A DNA stretch of 64,000 bases from Haladaptatus sp. DJG-WS-42 (GCF_037198285.1 NZ_CP147243.1:2718332-2782331); one strand, 5' to 3'. Shown: positions 25,691 through 34,763, numbered from the stretch's first letter. Notes: generated from the sequence alone by a model not told the origin. Translations and numbers: made by a program.

Positions 25691-26925
25691 GACCGTCGGA
25701 TGAGGACGAAGCCGAGGGTTGAGCCAATCGCACCGAACCCTGCGAGTACGGTGAACAACACCATTGGCGAGAAGTAGGTCAGAAGCGTCCCCGCGATAAC
25801 ACCGCCAATCGCGCCCACGCCGAAGACGAACAGGTAGGTGTAGCCATACGAAAGCCCGCGCGCCGCGGCGGGTGTGTATTCTGCGATGCTTGCTTGATAG
25901 ATTGGTTGGACGAGAAACAGCGTAAAGCCGAGGGCAACCCCGATGAGCAGGAACGGGATGACGCCCGCGCTCGCGGCGGGGACGATGAGCAACGCGATGA
26001 GTGCGAGCGCTCCGAATCCGAACATGATGCCGTATTCGACGGGGAAGCGGTCGGTGAGCTTGCCGCCCGTGTACTGGCCGATGACCCCGACCATCAAGAG
26101 CCCCGAGTAGACGTAGCGACTCAGCTCGTCACGCGCGATGTCGAAGGTGAATCCGGCGAGGGTGACAGTCGCCCCGTCGAAGCCGAGAAATTCCGTGATG
26201 AGCGCGGGGAGAAACGTAAGCGAGCCACGATAATACAGCCCGGACATCATGGCAACCGTGAGAACGAGCGCGAAGCCGCCGACGAACAGCGCACGCGACT
26301 CTGAGACGAACTCGGCGAGAGAAGAGATGGGTTCGCTGTCTGCATTTTCGCCACCGTCTGCGGAAACCGCGGCACGTTCATCGACGTTCACGCGCGCGGC
26401 ATAGAGTGCGGCGATGCCAGCAGGAATCGCAAGCAGGCCAACAACGATGCGCCAGTCGTAGACGAGCAAGAGCAGCGAGGTGATGAGCGGGCCGAGAGCA
26501 ATGCCGAGGTTGCCCGCCATGCCGTGGTACGCAAAGGCACTGCCACGTTCGGTGACACCACGACTGATGAGCGCGAGCCCCGAGGGGTGATACACGCTCG
26601 CGGCGATACCCCAGACCAAGAGGGCAGCGGCGACGACGAGCAGGTTCGGCGCAAGGCCGAGGAGCAAGAAGGAACCGCCCATCCCGAGCAGGCACGCGGT
26701 GATGAGGGGGCCAGAACCGAATCGATCGACGAGGACGCCGCTCGGAAGCGCGCCGAGACCAAACAGGGCGAAGCCAGCGGAGACGACGAGGCTGATGGTT
26801 GCCTCGTTCACGCCGAACTCGACCATCCAGATGAGCAACAGGATGGGGACCGAGAGTTCGTAGGTGTGGACCATCGCGTGGGCGACCATCACGAGCCCAA
26901 CGATAGACCGGTCGTTATGGTTCAC
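25678..26925 (-). CDS. MFS transporter
   Basis: A 415-residue, 12-helix major facilitator. The N half has the loop LPSGVLVDRFGSGPL (motif A) and GIAASVYHPSGLALISRG. A central acidic linker (about 205-230) separates the halves, and the C half has GKLTDRFPVEYGIMFG. The substrate cannot be told. The GTG at 26925 (VNHNDRSIVGLVMVAHAM) is chosen because it matches the usual MFS N-terminus; upstream in-frame codons run into A/T-rich intergenic DNA. It overlaps DUF3054 by 13 bases. Confidence 0.87.
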   Translation of the reverse strand: MNHNDRSIVGLVMVAHAMVHTYELSVPILLLIWMVEFGVNEATISLVVSAGFALFGLGALPSGVLVDRFGSGPLITACLLGMGGSFLLLGLAPNLLVVAAALLVWGIAASVYHPSGLALISRGVTERGSAFAYHGMAGNLGIALGPLITSLLLLVYDWRIVVGLLAIPAGIAALYAARVNVDERAAVSADGGENADSEPISSLAEFVSESRALFVGGFALVLTVAMMSGLYYRGSLTFLPALITEFLGFDGATVTLAGFTFDIARDELSRYVYSGLLMVGVIGQYTGGKLTDRFPVEYGIMFGFGALALIALLIVPAASAGVIPFLLIGVALGFTLFLVQPIYQASIAEYTPAAARGLSYGYTYLFVFGVGAIGGVIAGTLLTYFSPMVLFTVLAGFGAIGSTLGFVLIRRSQDV

Positions 26926-27048
26926 TGAACGGGCAATTGCTTGCCGAGGCTGAAAAGTCGTCGGTATCGGCAGATGATAGGTTGTGCCGGGCGACACCGG
27001 CATACCCATCTGTATTGTGCGAGCTGACAGTAACAGCGAGGTACGCTG

Positions 27049-27094
27049 TGTTGTGTGGATGTACTCGCTCATTGTGCTATGTTCCCACACAACA
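27049..27094. repeat. Long inverted repeat in intergenic DNA
   Basis: Arms TGTTGTGTGG (27049-27058) and CCACACAACA (27085-27094) pair perfectly over ten bases around a 26-base loop. No target-site duplication is evident, so a mobile-element origin is not supported. It could be a regulator site or an RNA hairpin. Confidence 0.45.
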
Positions 27095-27164
27095 AGACGC
27101 TATTCTATCGACCAATTTTCGCCGTCAACTTTCAGACACATATTTATTCTGTCTTAACCAGTCG

Positions 27165-27240
27165 GTGTTTCAACTATCACGAATGTTCTGTATCGAGGTT
27201 CCGGGATTCGGTTTTCAAGCTCCCGGACCTTTCCATAAGT
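27165..27240 (+). ncRNA. Possible small RNA with a GC-rich hairpin
   Basis: A TATTTATT box (27141-27148) would start a transcript near 27170. That transcript includes a hairpin, GGTTCCGGGA (27197-27206) with TCCCGGACC (27221-27229), with one bulged T and a 14-base loop, followed by pyrimidines. No known RNA family is recognised. The boundaries are estimates. Confidence 0.2.
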
Positions 27241-27317
27241 TATAGAAATCATTTTAAAATCCTACTAGAACAGTATAGAGTACCTTCTCCGAATAATACC
27301 ACCCACTTATGGGAAAC

Positions 27318-27325
27318 ACTTATCC
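27318..27325 (+). promoter_or_regulatory. TATA-like box of the small membrane protein gene
   Basis: ACTTATCC about 28-35 bases before the ATG at 27354. Confidence 0.4.
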
Positions 27326-27353
27326 CTCTGATTCCCCTTGTTACTAACAGATT

Positions 27354-27578
27354 ATGACGGGTTATTACGACATTATCCTTGGTCTCATCCCTGTATCTCT
27401 CGGGGGAATCACCGCATTGCTCACACTGGCCGGCATTGAACTCACCACCGCAGTTTCAATCGCCGCACTCGTGAGTGTCGCCCTCATCGGACACGGTCTG
27501 TTCGTAAACGGGCCCGTCGATACACCAACACCACAGACGACCACCGAACGACCGCCGAAAATCGGCTCTGCAGACTAA
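27354..27578 (+). CDS. Small two-helix membrane protein (DUF7470-like)
   Basis: A 74-residue protein with two hydrophobic helices, about residues 5-25 and 30-52, and a polar Pro/Thr-rich tail. It resembles small haloarchaeal membrane proteins such as the DUF7470 group; the assignment is tentative and the function unknown. The start is supported by a promoter-like box at proper spacing. It precedes the ornithine cyclodeaminase-family gene by about 100 bases. Confidence 0.7.
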   Translation: MTGYYDIILGLIPVSLGGITALLTLAGIELTTAVSIAALVSVALIGHGLFVNGPVDTPTPQTTTERPPKIGSAD

Positions 27579-27675
27579 CACTCGTCACCCTCTCTGCTCT
27601 CTTTCCCTTTCCGGTCTTTTCTGTCACACTTTCTGCTGTCACCACACCTAAGACACAGAGTCCCTAATCCCCGCT

Positions 27676-28686
27676 ATGCCTCATGAGAGCGGCGCAGTCA
27701 GATTTCTCCCGAGCGATGCACTGAGCGGTCTCGCAACACCCGAAGAGTACGTCACGGCCGTCCGCGAGGGCTACCGCGAGCGCGGCAACGGTGCGCCCGC
27801 GGAGCCACGAACGAGCCTCTTTAACGACTCCCCACCAGGCAAACTCACGAGCTACCTCACCATCCTCCCCGAGATGGGCGCGATGGGCGGCTACATGTAC
27901 GCCGCCGGATTCGGCAACCGCGACGCCCAGTTCGTCCTCCCGCTGTTTGACGTCGAAAGCGGTGCGATGAAAGCCCTGCTTGACGGCGCGAGCATCAACC
28001 CATTCAAAACCGGTGCAGTCGGGGCGGTTGGCGTCGATGCGCTCGCCCGCGAAGATGCAAAAACCGTTGCACTCATCGGCAGCGGCGCACAGGCTCGCGG
28101 CCAGCTCAAAGCCACCGCACTCGTCCGCGACCTCGAGTCGGTGTACGTCTACTCGCCCACGAAAGAAAACCGCGAAGCGTTCGCCGCCGAGTTCAACGAA
28201 CGGCTCGACGCCACCGTCGCCGCCGTCGCCTCAAGCGCGGCCGCCGTCGAGGACGCAGACATCGTCATCACCGCCACGAAGGCCAACGAACCCGTCTTCG
28301 ACGGCGACCTTCTCTCGCCGGGGACGCACATCACCGCGATGGGCCAGTACCACCCGAAAAAGCGCGAACTCGACGCGACGACCATCCAGCGCGCGAAGTA
28401 CGTCCCCGACCTCCGTGCACGGGCACTCTCTGACGCTGGGTCGTTCTTGCTCGCCATGGAAGAAGGCGCGGTCACCGAAGACGACATCTACGCCGAACTC
28501 GGAGAGGTCGTTGCCGGACAGGTTCCCGGCCGCGAATCCGAGGAGGACATCACCGTCTTCGACAGCGGCGGTACAGCCATCGAAACCGTCGCGGCGGCGC
28601 AGATGCTCTACGAGAAAGCTGTTGAGCAAAACTTGGGTGACAAAATGGAGTTTTCGCCTGCGAGTCAGGCGTTGACCGGCGAATAA
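27676..28686 (+). CDS. Ornithine cyclodeaminase/mu-crystallin family protein
   Basis: A 336-residue NAD(P)-dependent enzyme. An N-terminal substrate domain contains LTSYLTILPEMGAMGGYMYAAGFG and ASINPFKTGAVGAVGVDALA. The Rossmann motif VALIGSGAQARGQ is near residue 134, and HITAMGQYHPKKREL is conserved. Archaeal members act as alanine dehydrogenase, ornithine cyclodeaminase or imine (ketimine) reductase; I cannot decide which. It ends one base before the end of the convergent presenilin-like gene. Confidence 0.88.
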   Translation: MPHESGAVRFLPSDALSGLATPEEYVTAVREGYRERGNGAPAEPRTSLFNDSPPGKLTSYLTILPEMGAMGGYMYAAGFGNRDAQFVLPLFDVESGAMKALLDGASINPFKTGAVGAVGVDALAREDAKTVALIGSGAQARGQLKATALVRDLESVYVYSPTKENREAFAAEFNERLDATVAAVASSAAAVEDADIVITATKANEPVFDGDLLSPGTHITAMGQYHPKKRELDATTIQRAKYVPDLRARALSDAGSFLLAMEEGAVTEDDIYAELGEVVAGQVPGRESEEDITVFDSGGTAIETVAAAQMLYEKAVEQNLGDKMEFSPASQALTGE

Positions 28687-29697
28687 TCAGAGATACGACG
28701 CCAGTCCGACCGCCTGCACCAGCGAAATCCCGCTGACGAGCGCTCCGAGCAAGTAGCCGCCGATTGCGCCACCGTTGAGAAGGGGAAGCCCGGCGTGCGG
28801 GCGACCTTTCATCACCATGAACATCAACACAAGGAGCCCGAGCAGCGTCCCGATGAGCGACGTGAGCGCGGGGAGATTCAGCGTCAGCACGCCGAGGTCG
28901 AACATCGGCGCGGGAGCGAACACGGCCGCACTTGCGACCATTACGGTGGGCATAACGGCGTCGCCGAGGCCGATAAAGAAGGCGTCCCGAGAGCCATCGT
29001 CTTCTGCTGGTTCTTCGCGCTCTTCTGCGTCAGCTTCCACGCCGTCCTCCTCATCCTCGGTCACTCCGTCGCCCGCACCCTCCGCGAGAAACGAATACGA
29101 GAGCGTGAGCGGGATGATGAGGATGACGGGGACTTTGATGTCCATCACGCCCTCTGCGAGCGTGAGCATGTGTTCGGTGCCGTAGACGCTGATGGCGTCG
29201 TAGATGGCGAGTGCAGAGAGCAACACGATTGCGGGCAGGAGGCCGAAGCTGATTCCAAAGAGTCCAGCCGCGCCTGCGCCCATCACGATGCCGACCGCGT
29301 CGATGACGTACCACTCGGGGTGAGCAAGCAGGAGAATCCCGAGCAGGCCTGCGGCGACGAACGGGAGGACGTTCACCACGCTGCCGCCAATCGTCATGGT
29401 CACGACGGGTGGGATGAGAATGGTGAAGACATAGAGCGAGACGAGCGAACTCGAAAACACGATGAGGCCGCGAATCACCCACGTCAAGTCGAGTTTAAAG
29501 GCGAGCAACATGACGCCGGTGGCGACGAGAATGGCGGCGAGATAGACGAGACTGTTCGTCGGGTCGTCGGGGTTCTCGACCGCCTGATAGCCAGCCGAGT
29601 CGAACGGTTGGACGAGCGCGAGCGCGCCCACCTGCACGAGCAGAAAGATGCCGACTGTCGCGGCGGTTGCGAGATACATCCGCGAACGGTGTTCCAT
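28687..29697 (-). CDS. Presenilin/signal peptide peptidase-like intramembrane protease (A22)
   Basis: A 336-residue, nine-helix membrane protein with the aspartyl intramembrane protease motifs: YD (Tyr166-Asp167, in AIYDAISVY), GLGD (243-246, in FIGLGDAVMP) and a PAL-like GLPLL (303-307). A hydrophilic acidic loop (about 205-240) lies between the two catalytic helices, as in presenilin. It cleaves membrane-spanning segments; the substrates are unknown. The gene abuts the convergent cyclodeaminase gene with no spacer. Confidence 0.92.
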   Translation of the reverse strand: MEHRSRMYLATAATVGIFLLVQVGALALVQPFDSAGYQAVENPDDPTNSLVYLAAILVATGVMLLAFKLDLTWVIRGLIVFSSSLVSLYVFTILIPPVVTMTIGGSVVNVLPFVAAGLLGILLLAHPEWYVIDAVGIVMGAGAAGLFGISFGLLPAIVLLSALAIYDAISVYGTEHMLTLAEGVMDIKVPVILIIPLTLSYSFLAEGAGDGVTEDEEDGVEADAEEREEPAEDDGSRDAFFIGLGDAVMPTVMVASAAVFAPAPMFDLGVLTLNLPALTSLIGTLLGLLVLMFMVMKGRPHAGLPLLNGGAIGGYLLGALVSGISLVQAVGLASYL

Positions 29698-29733
29698 ACC
29701 GAACCGTTGTGAGCCGCCGCCTTTTCCGTTTCG

Positions 29734-29955
29734 CTACCGGGCGTAGAGTTTCACGCCGATGAGCGTCGCCGGGCGACGGTCAGAAGAGATGGCGACGTAG
29801 GGCTTTGAAACCGGGCCGAACACATCGACGATGCGGCCGACTTCGTCCAGATTCTCGTCTACAACGGCCGTGCCGATGTTCGGATGCTCCTCGCCGGGCA
29901 ATCGCACGATTGCGAGGCCCTGTGCGACTCGAGAGACCTCACCGACGCGCTTCAT
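29734..29955 (-). CDS. gar1: H/ACA RNP component Gar1
   Basis: A 73-residue beta-barrel protein. [20 protein letters not shown] and [30 protein letters not shown] match archaeal Gar1, which binds Cbf5 and speeds RNA-guided pseudouridylation. The GxVVDENLxxVGxVxDVFGPVxxPY block is diagnostic. Its start overlaps the end of srp19 by four bases; this srp19-gar1 pairing is common in haloarchaea. Confidence 0.93.
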   Translation of the reverse strand: MKRVGEVSRVAQGLAIVRLPGEEHPNIGTAVVDENLDEVGRIVDVFGPVSKPYVAISSDRRPATLIGVKLYAR

Positions 29956-30230
29956 TCGCGCAGGACTCCGACGTAGACGGCGACGGCTTGGACGAGGTCG
30001 CTCTTTCCGGCGTCGTCTGCGTTCTTCACGAGGACGCGACCGCGTTCTTCGAACTCCCGAGAGTAGGCTTTGTTCCGTTCGATGACTGCGTCGTAACCGA
30101 CTTGTTGGACGGCCTTCGCAATCTCCTCGACCGTGGGGTCTGTGACGGCGAGGTCTTCTGGGACGCGTCGCCCTTTGCTTCGCGTGAGTTCCGCATCGAG
30201 ATAGGCGGGCCAGATGACGTTCTCGACCAT
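29952..30230 (-). CDS. srp19: Signal recognition particle subunit SRP19
   Basis: A 92-residue protein with the SRP19 opening [20 protein letters not shown], then [38 protein letters not shown]. It binds 7S RNA helices 6 and 8 and allows SRP54 to join the particle. The length is typical for haloarchaea. It is the first gene of the srp19-gar1 unit. Confidence 0.95.
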   Translation of the reverse strand: MVENVIWPAYLDAELTRSKGRRVPEDLAVTDPTVEEIAKAVQQVGYDAVIERNKAYSREFEERGRVLVKNADDAGKSDLVQAVAVYVGVLRE

Positions 30231-30299
30231 ACACTTCAGTCAGCGGTCACGGATTAAACGCCTTCTGTTGTCGAAAAGCCTGCGAGAAGGGGGCGAAAA

Positions 30300-31397
30300 T
30301 TAGGTTCGACGCAGAGCGACCAGCGCGGCGCAAACGAGCGCGAGGAGCGCGGCAGTGCTGCCGAAGCCCGGGCCGTCAGTGCTGGTCGTTGTTGCTTGTT
30401 CCGTCGTGTCGTCGGTCATTTCTGTCTGCTCTGCAGTCGTTTCCGTCTCGGTGATGTTCGCAGCCTCGTAGGCTTCGGGGTGGAACGCTTTGGCCATCTG
30501 CGTGAGCGGATTCACGATGCGCGGGGCGGGTTGGTTGAGTTCGTTCGCTTCGAGGACAACGATGTTACCTTCTTTCACGGCCGTCGTATTGGTGTACGGT
30601 TCTTGCTCTGGAATCCGGGGCTCTGGAACGCCCGTGTCCACGACGATGAACTCGGGGTCGTACTCCGCGACGATTTCGTCTGAAATCTGTGCGTAGCCCG
30701 AAATACCCGCCTCGGCTGCGACGTTCTGGCCGCCTGCTCGCTCGATGAGCGAGTGGATGAACGTGCCGTTCCCGGCCGTAAATCCGCCGGTCAGGTAGAG
30801 CACGCGCGGTCTGTCTTCGCCGTCCGTGGCCTGTTCGATGGTGTCGACCTGTGCTTTCATCGTGTCAACGCGCTCCTGTGCGCCGTCACAGGCACCGACG
30901 AGGGTGCCGGTCAGGAGCGTCTTTTCGTACACAGATTCGATTGAGGACGCGGACTCAAACTTGTAGACGGTGAGGCCAGCCTCACGGAGTTTGCTCACGG
31001 TGTCGTCGGGGACGATGTTCGGCGCGAGCACGAGGTCAGGGTCTAAGGCGACGACCTTCTCTACGTTCACGGTGAACTGGTCTTCGGCCACGATGTTTTC
31101 GCGAGACTCAGCGCCTTCGAGGCCGCTTGTGTAGGAGTTCACAGGCATTCCCGTGACCTTCTCTTCGGCCCCAATTTCCCACATTGTCTGAGCTGCACTC
31201 GGTTGGAGCGCAACGACCGATTCGACTTCCGCGTCTACGGTGACTTCGGTTCCCGTCGCATCTGTCGCGCTGAATGGGAAGCGACAGGAGTCCTGTGTCA
31301 TCGCGTGCGCAGTACCCGGTGTCGCGGCCATCGCGGGGCCGACCCCGGCGAGAAGTACCACGAAGACGGCGAAAATTCGCATGAGATTTTTGTGCAT
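30300..31397 (-). CDS. PGF-CTERM-anchored ABC substrate-binding protein (BtuF-like)
   Basis: A 365-residue exported protein. A Sec-type signal ending near AMA precedes a periplasmic-binding class III domain (about 35-300) with VESVVALQPSAAQTMWEIGAEEKVTGMPV and DPDLVLAPNIVP. A Thr-rich linker follows. The tail DGPGFGSTAALLALVCAALVALRR is a PGF-CTERM signal, cleaved and replaced by a lipid by archaeosortase A. It is the binding protein for the divergent BtuC/BtuD-like genes; the ligand could be cobalamin or an iron chelate. The ATG at 31397 is supported by the promoter. Confidence 0.9.
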   Translation of the reverse strand: MHKNLMRIFAVFVVLLAGVGPAMAATPGTAHAMTQDSCRFPFSATDATGTEVTVDAEVESVVALQPSAAQTMWEIGAEEKVTGMPVNSYTSGLEGAESRENIVAEDQFTVNVEKVVALDPDLVLAPNIVPDDTVSKLREAGLTVYKFESASSIESVYEKTLLTGTLVGACDGAQERVDTMKAQVDTIEQATDGEDRPRVLYLTGGFTAGNGTFIHSLIERAGGQNVAAEAGISGYAQISDEIVAEYDPEFIVVDTGVPEPRIPEQEPYTNTTAVKEGNIVVLEANELNQPAPRIVNPLTQMAKAFHPEAYEAANITETETTAEQTEMTDDTTEQATTTSTDGPGFGSTAALLALVCAALVALRRT

Positions 31398-31417
31398 CGT
31401 ACTTCTCCCTCGCCGGT

Positions 31418-31427
31418 TATACAATAA
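31418..31427 (-). promoter_or_regulatory. TATA-like box of the binding-protein gene
   Basis: On the minus strand TTATTGTATA lies about 21-30 bases before the start at 31397. It nearly touches the oppositely directed box at 31429, so one regulator could control both transcripts. Confidence 0.45.
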
Positions 31428-31428
31428 G

Positions 31429-31436
31429 TATTTATC
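31429..31436 (+). promoter_or_regulatory. TATA-like box of the permease-ATPase operon
   Basis: TATTTATC 23-30 bases before the ATG at 31459, typical of a leaderless transcript. Confidence 0.5.
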
Positions 31437-31458
31437 TAACGCAAGCACGCTTTCAAAC

Positions 31459-32568
31459 ATGCGTCAGGAGCTTCGTCTTTCCGCGTGGGTCTCAGGGCTA
31501 CTGGTGGCGCTTTTCTGTGTCATTCTCGTGAGCGCCGCCATGGGTCCGGTACAGATCGACCCGCTCGTCGTGGCGAAGATTCTCCTCCAACACACGCTCG
31601 TCGTTCCAACTGGTTTCTCGATGCACATGGGGGCTGTTTCGCTCCCACTCACCAATGCGGGCCTTCCGTGGATAGAGTTCGACCTCGCAACACGGCCGCT
31701 CGTCACATTTGCGGTCCCCGAAACGAGCGAAACCATCGTGTTCAAACTCCGCCTGCCGCGCATCCTGCTCGGGGCAATCGTCGGCGTCGCCCTCGCTACC
31801 GCAGGGACGGTGATGCAGGGCTTTTTCCGCAATCCAATGGCCGACCCCTCGATTGTCGGCGTCTCCTCGGGTGCGGCGCTCGGCGCGGTTCTTACCATCG
31901 CCTTCCCGCTCACGATTCCCTTCGGTCTCCAGCTCTCGGCGTTCGTCGGCGCGCTCGTCACCGCCTTTGGCGTCTACATCCTCGCCACCGAAAACGGTCG
32001 GACGCCCGTCGCCACACTCTTACTCGCGGGCGTCGCCGTCCAGACGTTCCTCGGCGCGGTCATCTCCTATGCCCTGCTCCAGAGCGGTGACGGTCTCAGA
32101 GAAGCCGTGTTCTGGCTCATGGGCCACCTGCATTCGAGCACGTGGGAGAGCGTCACGACGACCCTGCCGTTCGTCATCGTCGGCGTCGGGATTCTGTTCG
32201 CCTACACGAGTGACCTGAACATCCTGCTCATGGGCGAGGAGGACGCCCACTCACTCGGCGTCGAAGTCGAGCGCACGAAACGCATCCTCCTCGCAGTTGC
32301 GAGCATTGTCACCGCGGCCGCCGTCGCCGTCTCTGGTGTCATCGGGTTCGTCGGCCTCATCGTCCCCCACGTCATGCGCCTGCTCGTCGGTCCCGACCAC
32401 CGCATCCTGTTGCCGACGAGCGCCATCGCCGGTGCCGTGTTCCTCGTGGCGACCGACACGGTGGCGAGGGCAGGTGCCGCAGAGCTTCCGGTTGGCATCG
32501 TGACCGCCGCACTGGGTGCTCCCTTTTTCCTCTATCTCCTTCGCCGCCGGGAGGTTCATCGACTATGA
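31459..32568 (+). CDS. FecCD/BtuC-type ABC permease
   Basis: A 369-residue membrane protein with about ten helices. It has the family block LRLPRILLGAIVGVALATAGTVMQGFFRNPMADPSIVGVSSGAALGAV and, near the end, GVIGFVGLIVPHVMRLLVGPDHRILLPTSA. It forms the channel for cobalamin or siderophore-iron uptake with the divergent binding protein and the following ATPase. It shares an ATGA overlap with the ATPase gene. Confidence 0.93.
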   Translation: MRQELRLSAWVSGLLVALFCVILVSAAMGPVQIDPLVVAKILLQHTLVVPTGFSMHMGAVSLPLTNAGLPWIEFDLATRPLVTFAVPETSETIVFKLRLPRILLGAIVGVALATAGTVMQGFFRNPMADPSIVGVSSGAALGAVLTIAFPLTIPFGLQLSAFVGALVTAFGVYILATENGRTPVATLLLAGVAVQTFLGAVISYALLQSGDGLREAVFWLMGHLHSSTWESVTTTLPFVIVGVGILFAYTSDLNILLMGEEDAHSLGVEVERTKRILLAVASIVTAAAVAVSGVIGFVGLIVPHVMRLLVGPDHRILLPTSAIAGAVFLVATDTVARAGAAELPVGIVTAALGAPFFLYLLRRREVHRL

Positions 32569-33812
32569 TTTCGCTCGACGACATCTCCGTCTCCTACGGC
32601 GATGTTTCGGTACTCGATTCGATTTCGGCCGCCGTCGAGGAAGGCGCATTTGTCGGCCTCATCGGTCCAAACGGCGCGGGGAAAACCACGCTGCTACGGG
32701 TGCTGAACGGCGCTATCGAAGCGGACGCAGGGACCGTTACCATCGACGGCCAATCGATTCACGAACTCTCCGCAAAGTCCGTCAGCCAACTGGTGGCGAC
32801 GGTTCCACAGGACACCTCTGTTGCGTTTCCATTCCCCGTCCGCGAAGTGGTTGCGATGGGGCGAAACCCATACAAAACACGCTTCGACCGGCGAACCGAA
32901 GACGACGCAACGGCCGTTTCCCGCGCCCTCTCTCGAACCCAGACCACCGAGTTTGCAGACCGAACCGTGGATGAACTCTCGGGAGGTGAGCGACAGCGCG
33001 TCATCCTCGCCCGTGCACTCGCCCAAGAAACTCCAGTTCTCTTGTTAGACGAGCCAACTGCGAGCCTCGACATCAACCATCAGGTGCGAACGCTCGAACT
33101 CGTCTCGGGATTGGTCGAAGAGGGAAAAACGGCCGTCGCGGCGATTCACGACCTCAACCTCGCCGCCCACTACTGTGACGAACTGCTGTTGCTCAGCGAC
33201 GGACAGGTGCTTGCCGCGGGACCCCCAGAGGACGTGCTCACCGAAGACGCCCTCGCCACCGCGTTCGACACCCGTGCTGTCGTTGCTCGCCATCCCGTAA
33301 CCCACTCCGTGTATGTCACGGCACTCCCCGAAATGACCACCGAGCAGGACGCTCACGTCCACGTTATTGGTGGCGGGGGAACGAGTTCTCGCCTCCAGTA
33401 TCTCCTCGCGGCGGCGGGCTACAGGGTGACCGTTGGCGTTCTCAACGAGGGTGACTCAGACCTCGAAACCGCCCGGTTGCTAGGCCTCGAAGCGGTTGTC
33501 GAAGAACCCTTTGCACCCCTCGGTGACGAAACGGTCGCTGCCGCACGAACTCACGTTCGCGAAGCCGATGTGACCGTCCTCGCAGACGTGGAAATCGGGA
33601 TTGGGAACCAAGCGAATCTCGAACTCGCTGCCGAAGCCGAGCGCTTGCTGATCGTCGAAGAGCGGCCGTTTGAGGCCCGAAACTACGCAGGTAACGAGGC
33701 GGTCATGACCTACCGCGACTGTTGCGCGCAGGGACGCGTTGTCAGCCCGGGTGACGTGTTGCAGGCCGTAGACACTCTCACTGCGACGACGTTGCCCAGT
33801 TCCGACGCTTAA
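32565..33812 (+). CDS. ABC ATPase (BtuD/FecE-like) with extra C-terminal domain
   Basis: A 415-residue protein. Residues 1-245 are a complete ATPase: Walker A GPNGAGKTT (34-42), signature LSGGERQRV near 141, and Walker B VLLLDEP near 160. Residues from about 262 to 400 form an additional alpha/beta domain beginning VIGGGGTSSRLQYLLAAAGYRV, not found in bacterial BtuD but present in some haloarchaeal cobalamin ATPases. It may bind a nucleotide or corrinoid and regulate uptake; this is inference. It is coupled to the permease gene. Confidence 0.9.
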   Translation: MISLDDISVSYGDVSVLDSISAAVEEGAFVGLIGPNGAGKTTLLRVLNGAIEADAGTVTIDGQSIHELSAKSVSQLVATVPQDTSVAFPFPVREVVAMGRNPYKTRFDRRTEDDATAVSRALSRTQTTEFADRTVDELSGGERQRVILARALAQETPVLLLDEPTASLDINHQVRTLELVSGLVEEGKTAVAAIHDLNLAAHYCDELLLLSDGQVLAAGPPEDVLTEDALATAFDTRAVVARHPVTHSVYVTALPEMTTEQDAHVHVIGGGGTSSRLQYLLAAAGYRVTVGVLNEGDSDLETARLLGLEAVVEEPFAPLGDETVAAARTHVREADVTVLADVEIGIGNQANLELAAEAERLLIVEERPFEARNYAGNEAVMTYRDCCAQGRVVSPGDVLQAVDTLTATTLPSSDA

Positions 33813-33828
33813 CTCCGTCTTATCAAAA

Positions 33829-33836
33829 TTTTTAGC
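33829..33836 (+). terminator. T-tract after the ABC operon
   Basis: Shortly after the ATPase stop comes an A/T stretch with TTTTT (33829-33833), the usual form of archaeal intrinsic termination. There is no strong hairpin. Confidence 0.35.
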
Positions 33837-34050
33837 TTTATGGGGTTCAGCCACACCTGTGACGGGTAATTTGACTGAGTGTAGAGAGTGGCGTGAACCT
33901 GTCTGAAAACGTTTCTTGTCAGTTGATTCGGCTGCTATGTTCGAGTGCTGGTGGCCACTTTTGAGAACCGTTTCATTATATCCAATAAAATAGTCATTTT
34001 ACCCTGACCGTCCGATAGGTTAATCTATCTATTCTTCGTATATATCGACA

Positions 34051-34752
34051 ATGGTAAACAAGGCCGTTATCATCATACTGGCGGTTGTCGTGTTTACCTC
34101 CCTCGCGGTTGGAGGGTTGCTGGGGATGCAACTTGCGAAGAATCAGGGCGACGATGTTGACATTGGGGGAGACAACACGCAGACACAAACGGGTGACACA
34201 GAACAAACACAACAGGCCACCGAAACGCCTGCAGAAACCCAAACCACGGCAGTGCCGGAGACCGATCCCGACTCGTTTAACGAGACGAAGGTCGCAGTGC
34301 TCGTCTACGAGGGAATCAACGCAGAGCGGGCAGACCAATCGAGTAGCGAGCTTCGCTTCGAAGACGAGTTAACCGAGATGGCGCTGTACCACAGCACCGA
34401 CATGGCGACCGACGGCTACTACGCCCACGAGTCACCGAGCGGTGAAACGGTCGAAGACCGCTACCGCAAATACGAACTCTACGAGCGGTGTAAAATCTTA
34501 GACGACTCGAAGGGGTACTACCACCGGGGGGCAGAAAGTATCGGGAAAACCACTGCTGGTTCTTACTACACGGTAAACGGCGAACAGCGCATCAACCCGG
34601 ATGAACAGGCTGTCGCCACCGCAATCGTAAACCGGTGGATGAACACCACGACGGACGCAGAGTACATCGGCCTCGATAACGCTCGCTCGGTTGGCGTTGG
34701 CGTGCGCATCACCGCAGACGGCACCGTGTACGCGACCGCCGCCTACTGCTGA
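34051..34752 (+). CDS. Membrane-anchored CAP (SCP/PR-1) domain protein
   Basis: A 233-residue protein. An N-terminal membrane anchor or signal (residues 4-26) leads to a Thr/Gln-rich linker (35-75), and then a CAP domain (about 80-233). The domain has YEGINAERADQSSSELRFEDELTEMALYHSTDMATDGYYAHESPSGETVEDRY, including the His that contributes to the CAP cavity, and ends VYATAAYC. The domain faces outside the cell. CAP proteins are secreted with varied roles, and the function here is unknown. The upstream 238 bases are A/T-rich and hold its promoter. Confidence 0.87.
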   Translation: MVNKAVIIILAVVVFTSLAVGGLLGMQLAKNQGDDVDIGGDNTQTQTGDTEQTQQATETPAETQTTAVPETDPDSFNETKVAVLVYEGINAERADQSSSELRFEDELTEMALYHSTDMATDGYYAHESPSGETVEDRYRKYELYERCKILDDSKGYYHRGAESIGKTTAGSYYTVNGEQRINPDEQAVATAIVNRWMNTTTDAEYIGLDNARSVGVGVRITADGTVYATAAYC

Positions 34753-34763
34753 GACGCACTTTT

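Larger units (their letters stand above)
26926..27353. other. 428-base A/T-rich intergenic region
   Basis: There is no convincing gene on either strand; short open frames here lack haloarchaeal codon bias. The region holds the MFS promoter, two hairpins listed separately (27049-27094 and 27197-27229), a TATTTATT box at 27141-27148 and the promoter of the small membrane protein at 27354. A non-coding RNA is possible. Confidence 0.6.

Noticed and set aside
27049..27094. Insertion-sequence or MITE ends
   Set aside because: The arms are 26 bases apart and no direct target duplication flanks them.
26937..27245. 102-codon plus-strand frame in the intergenic region
   Set aside because: It has no haloarchaeal codon bias, many Cys/Phe/Tyr codons and no promoter; it crosses the inverted repeat.
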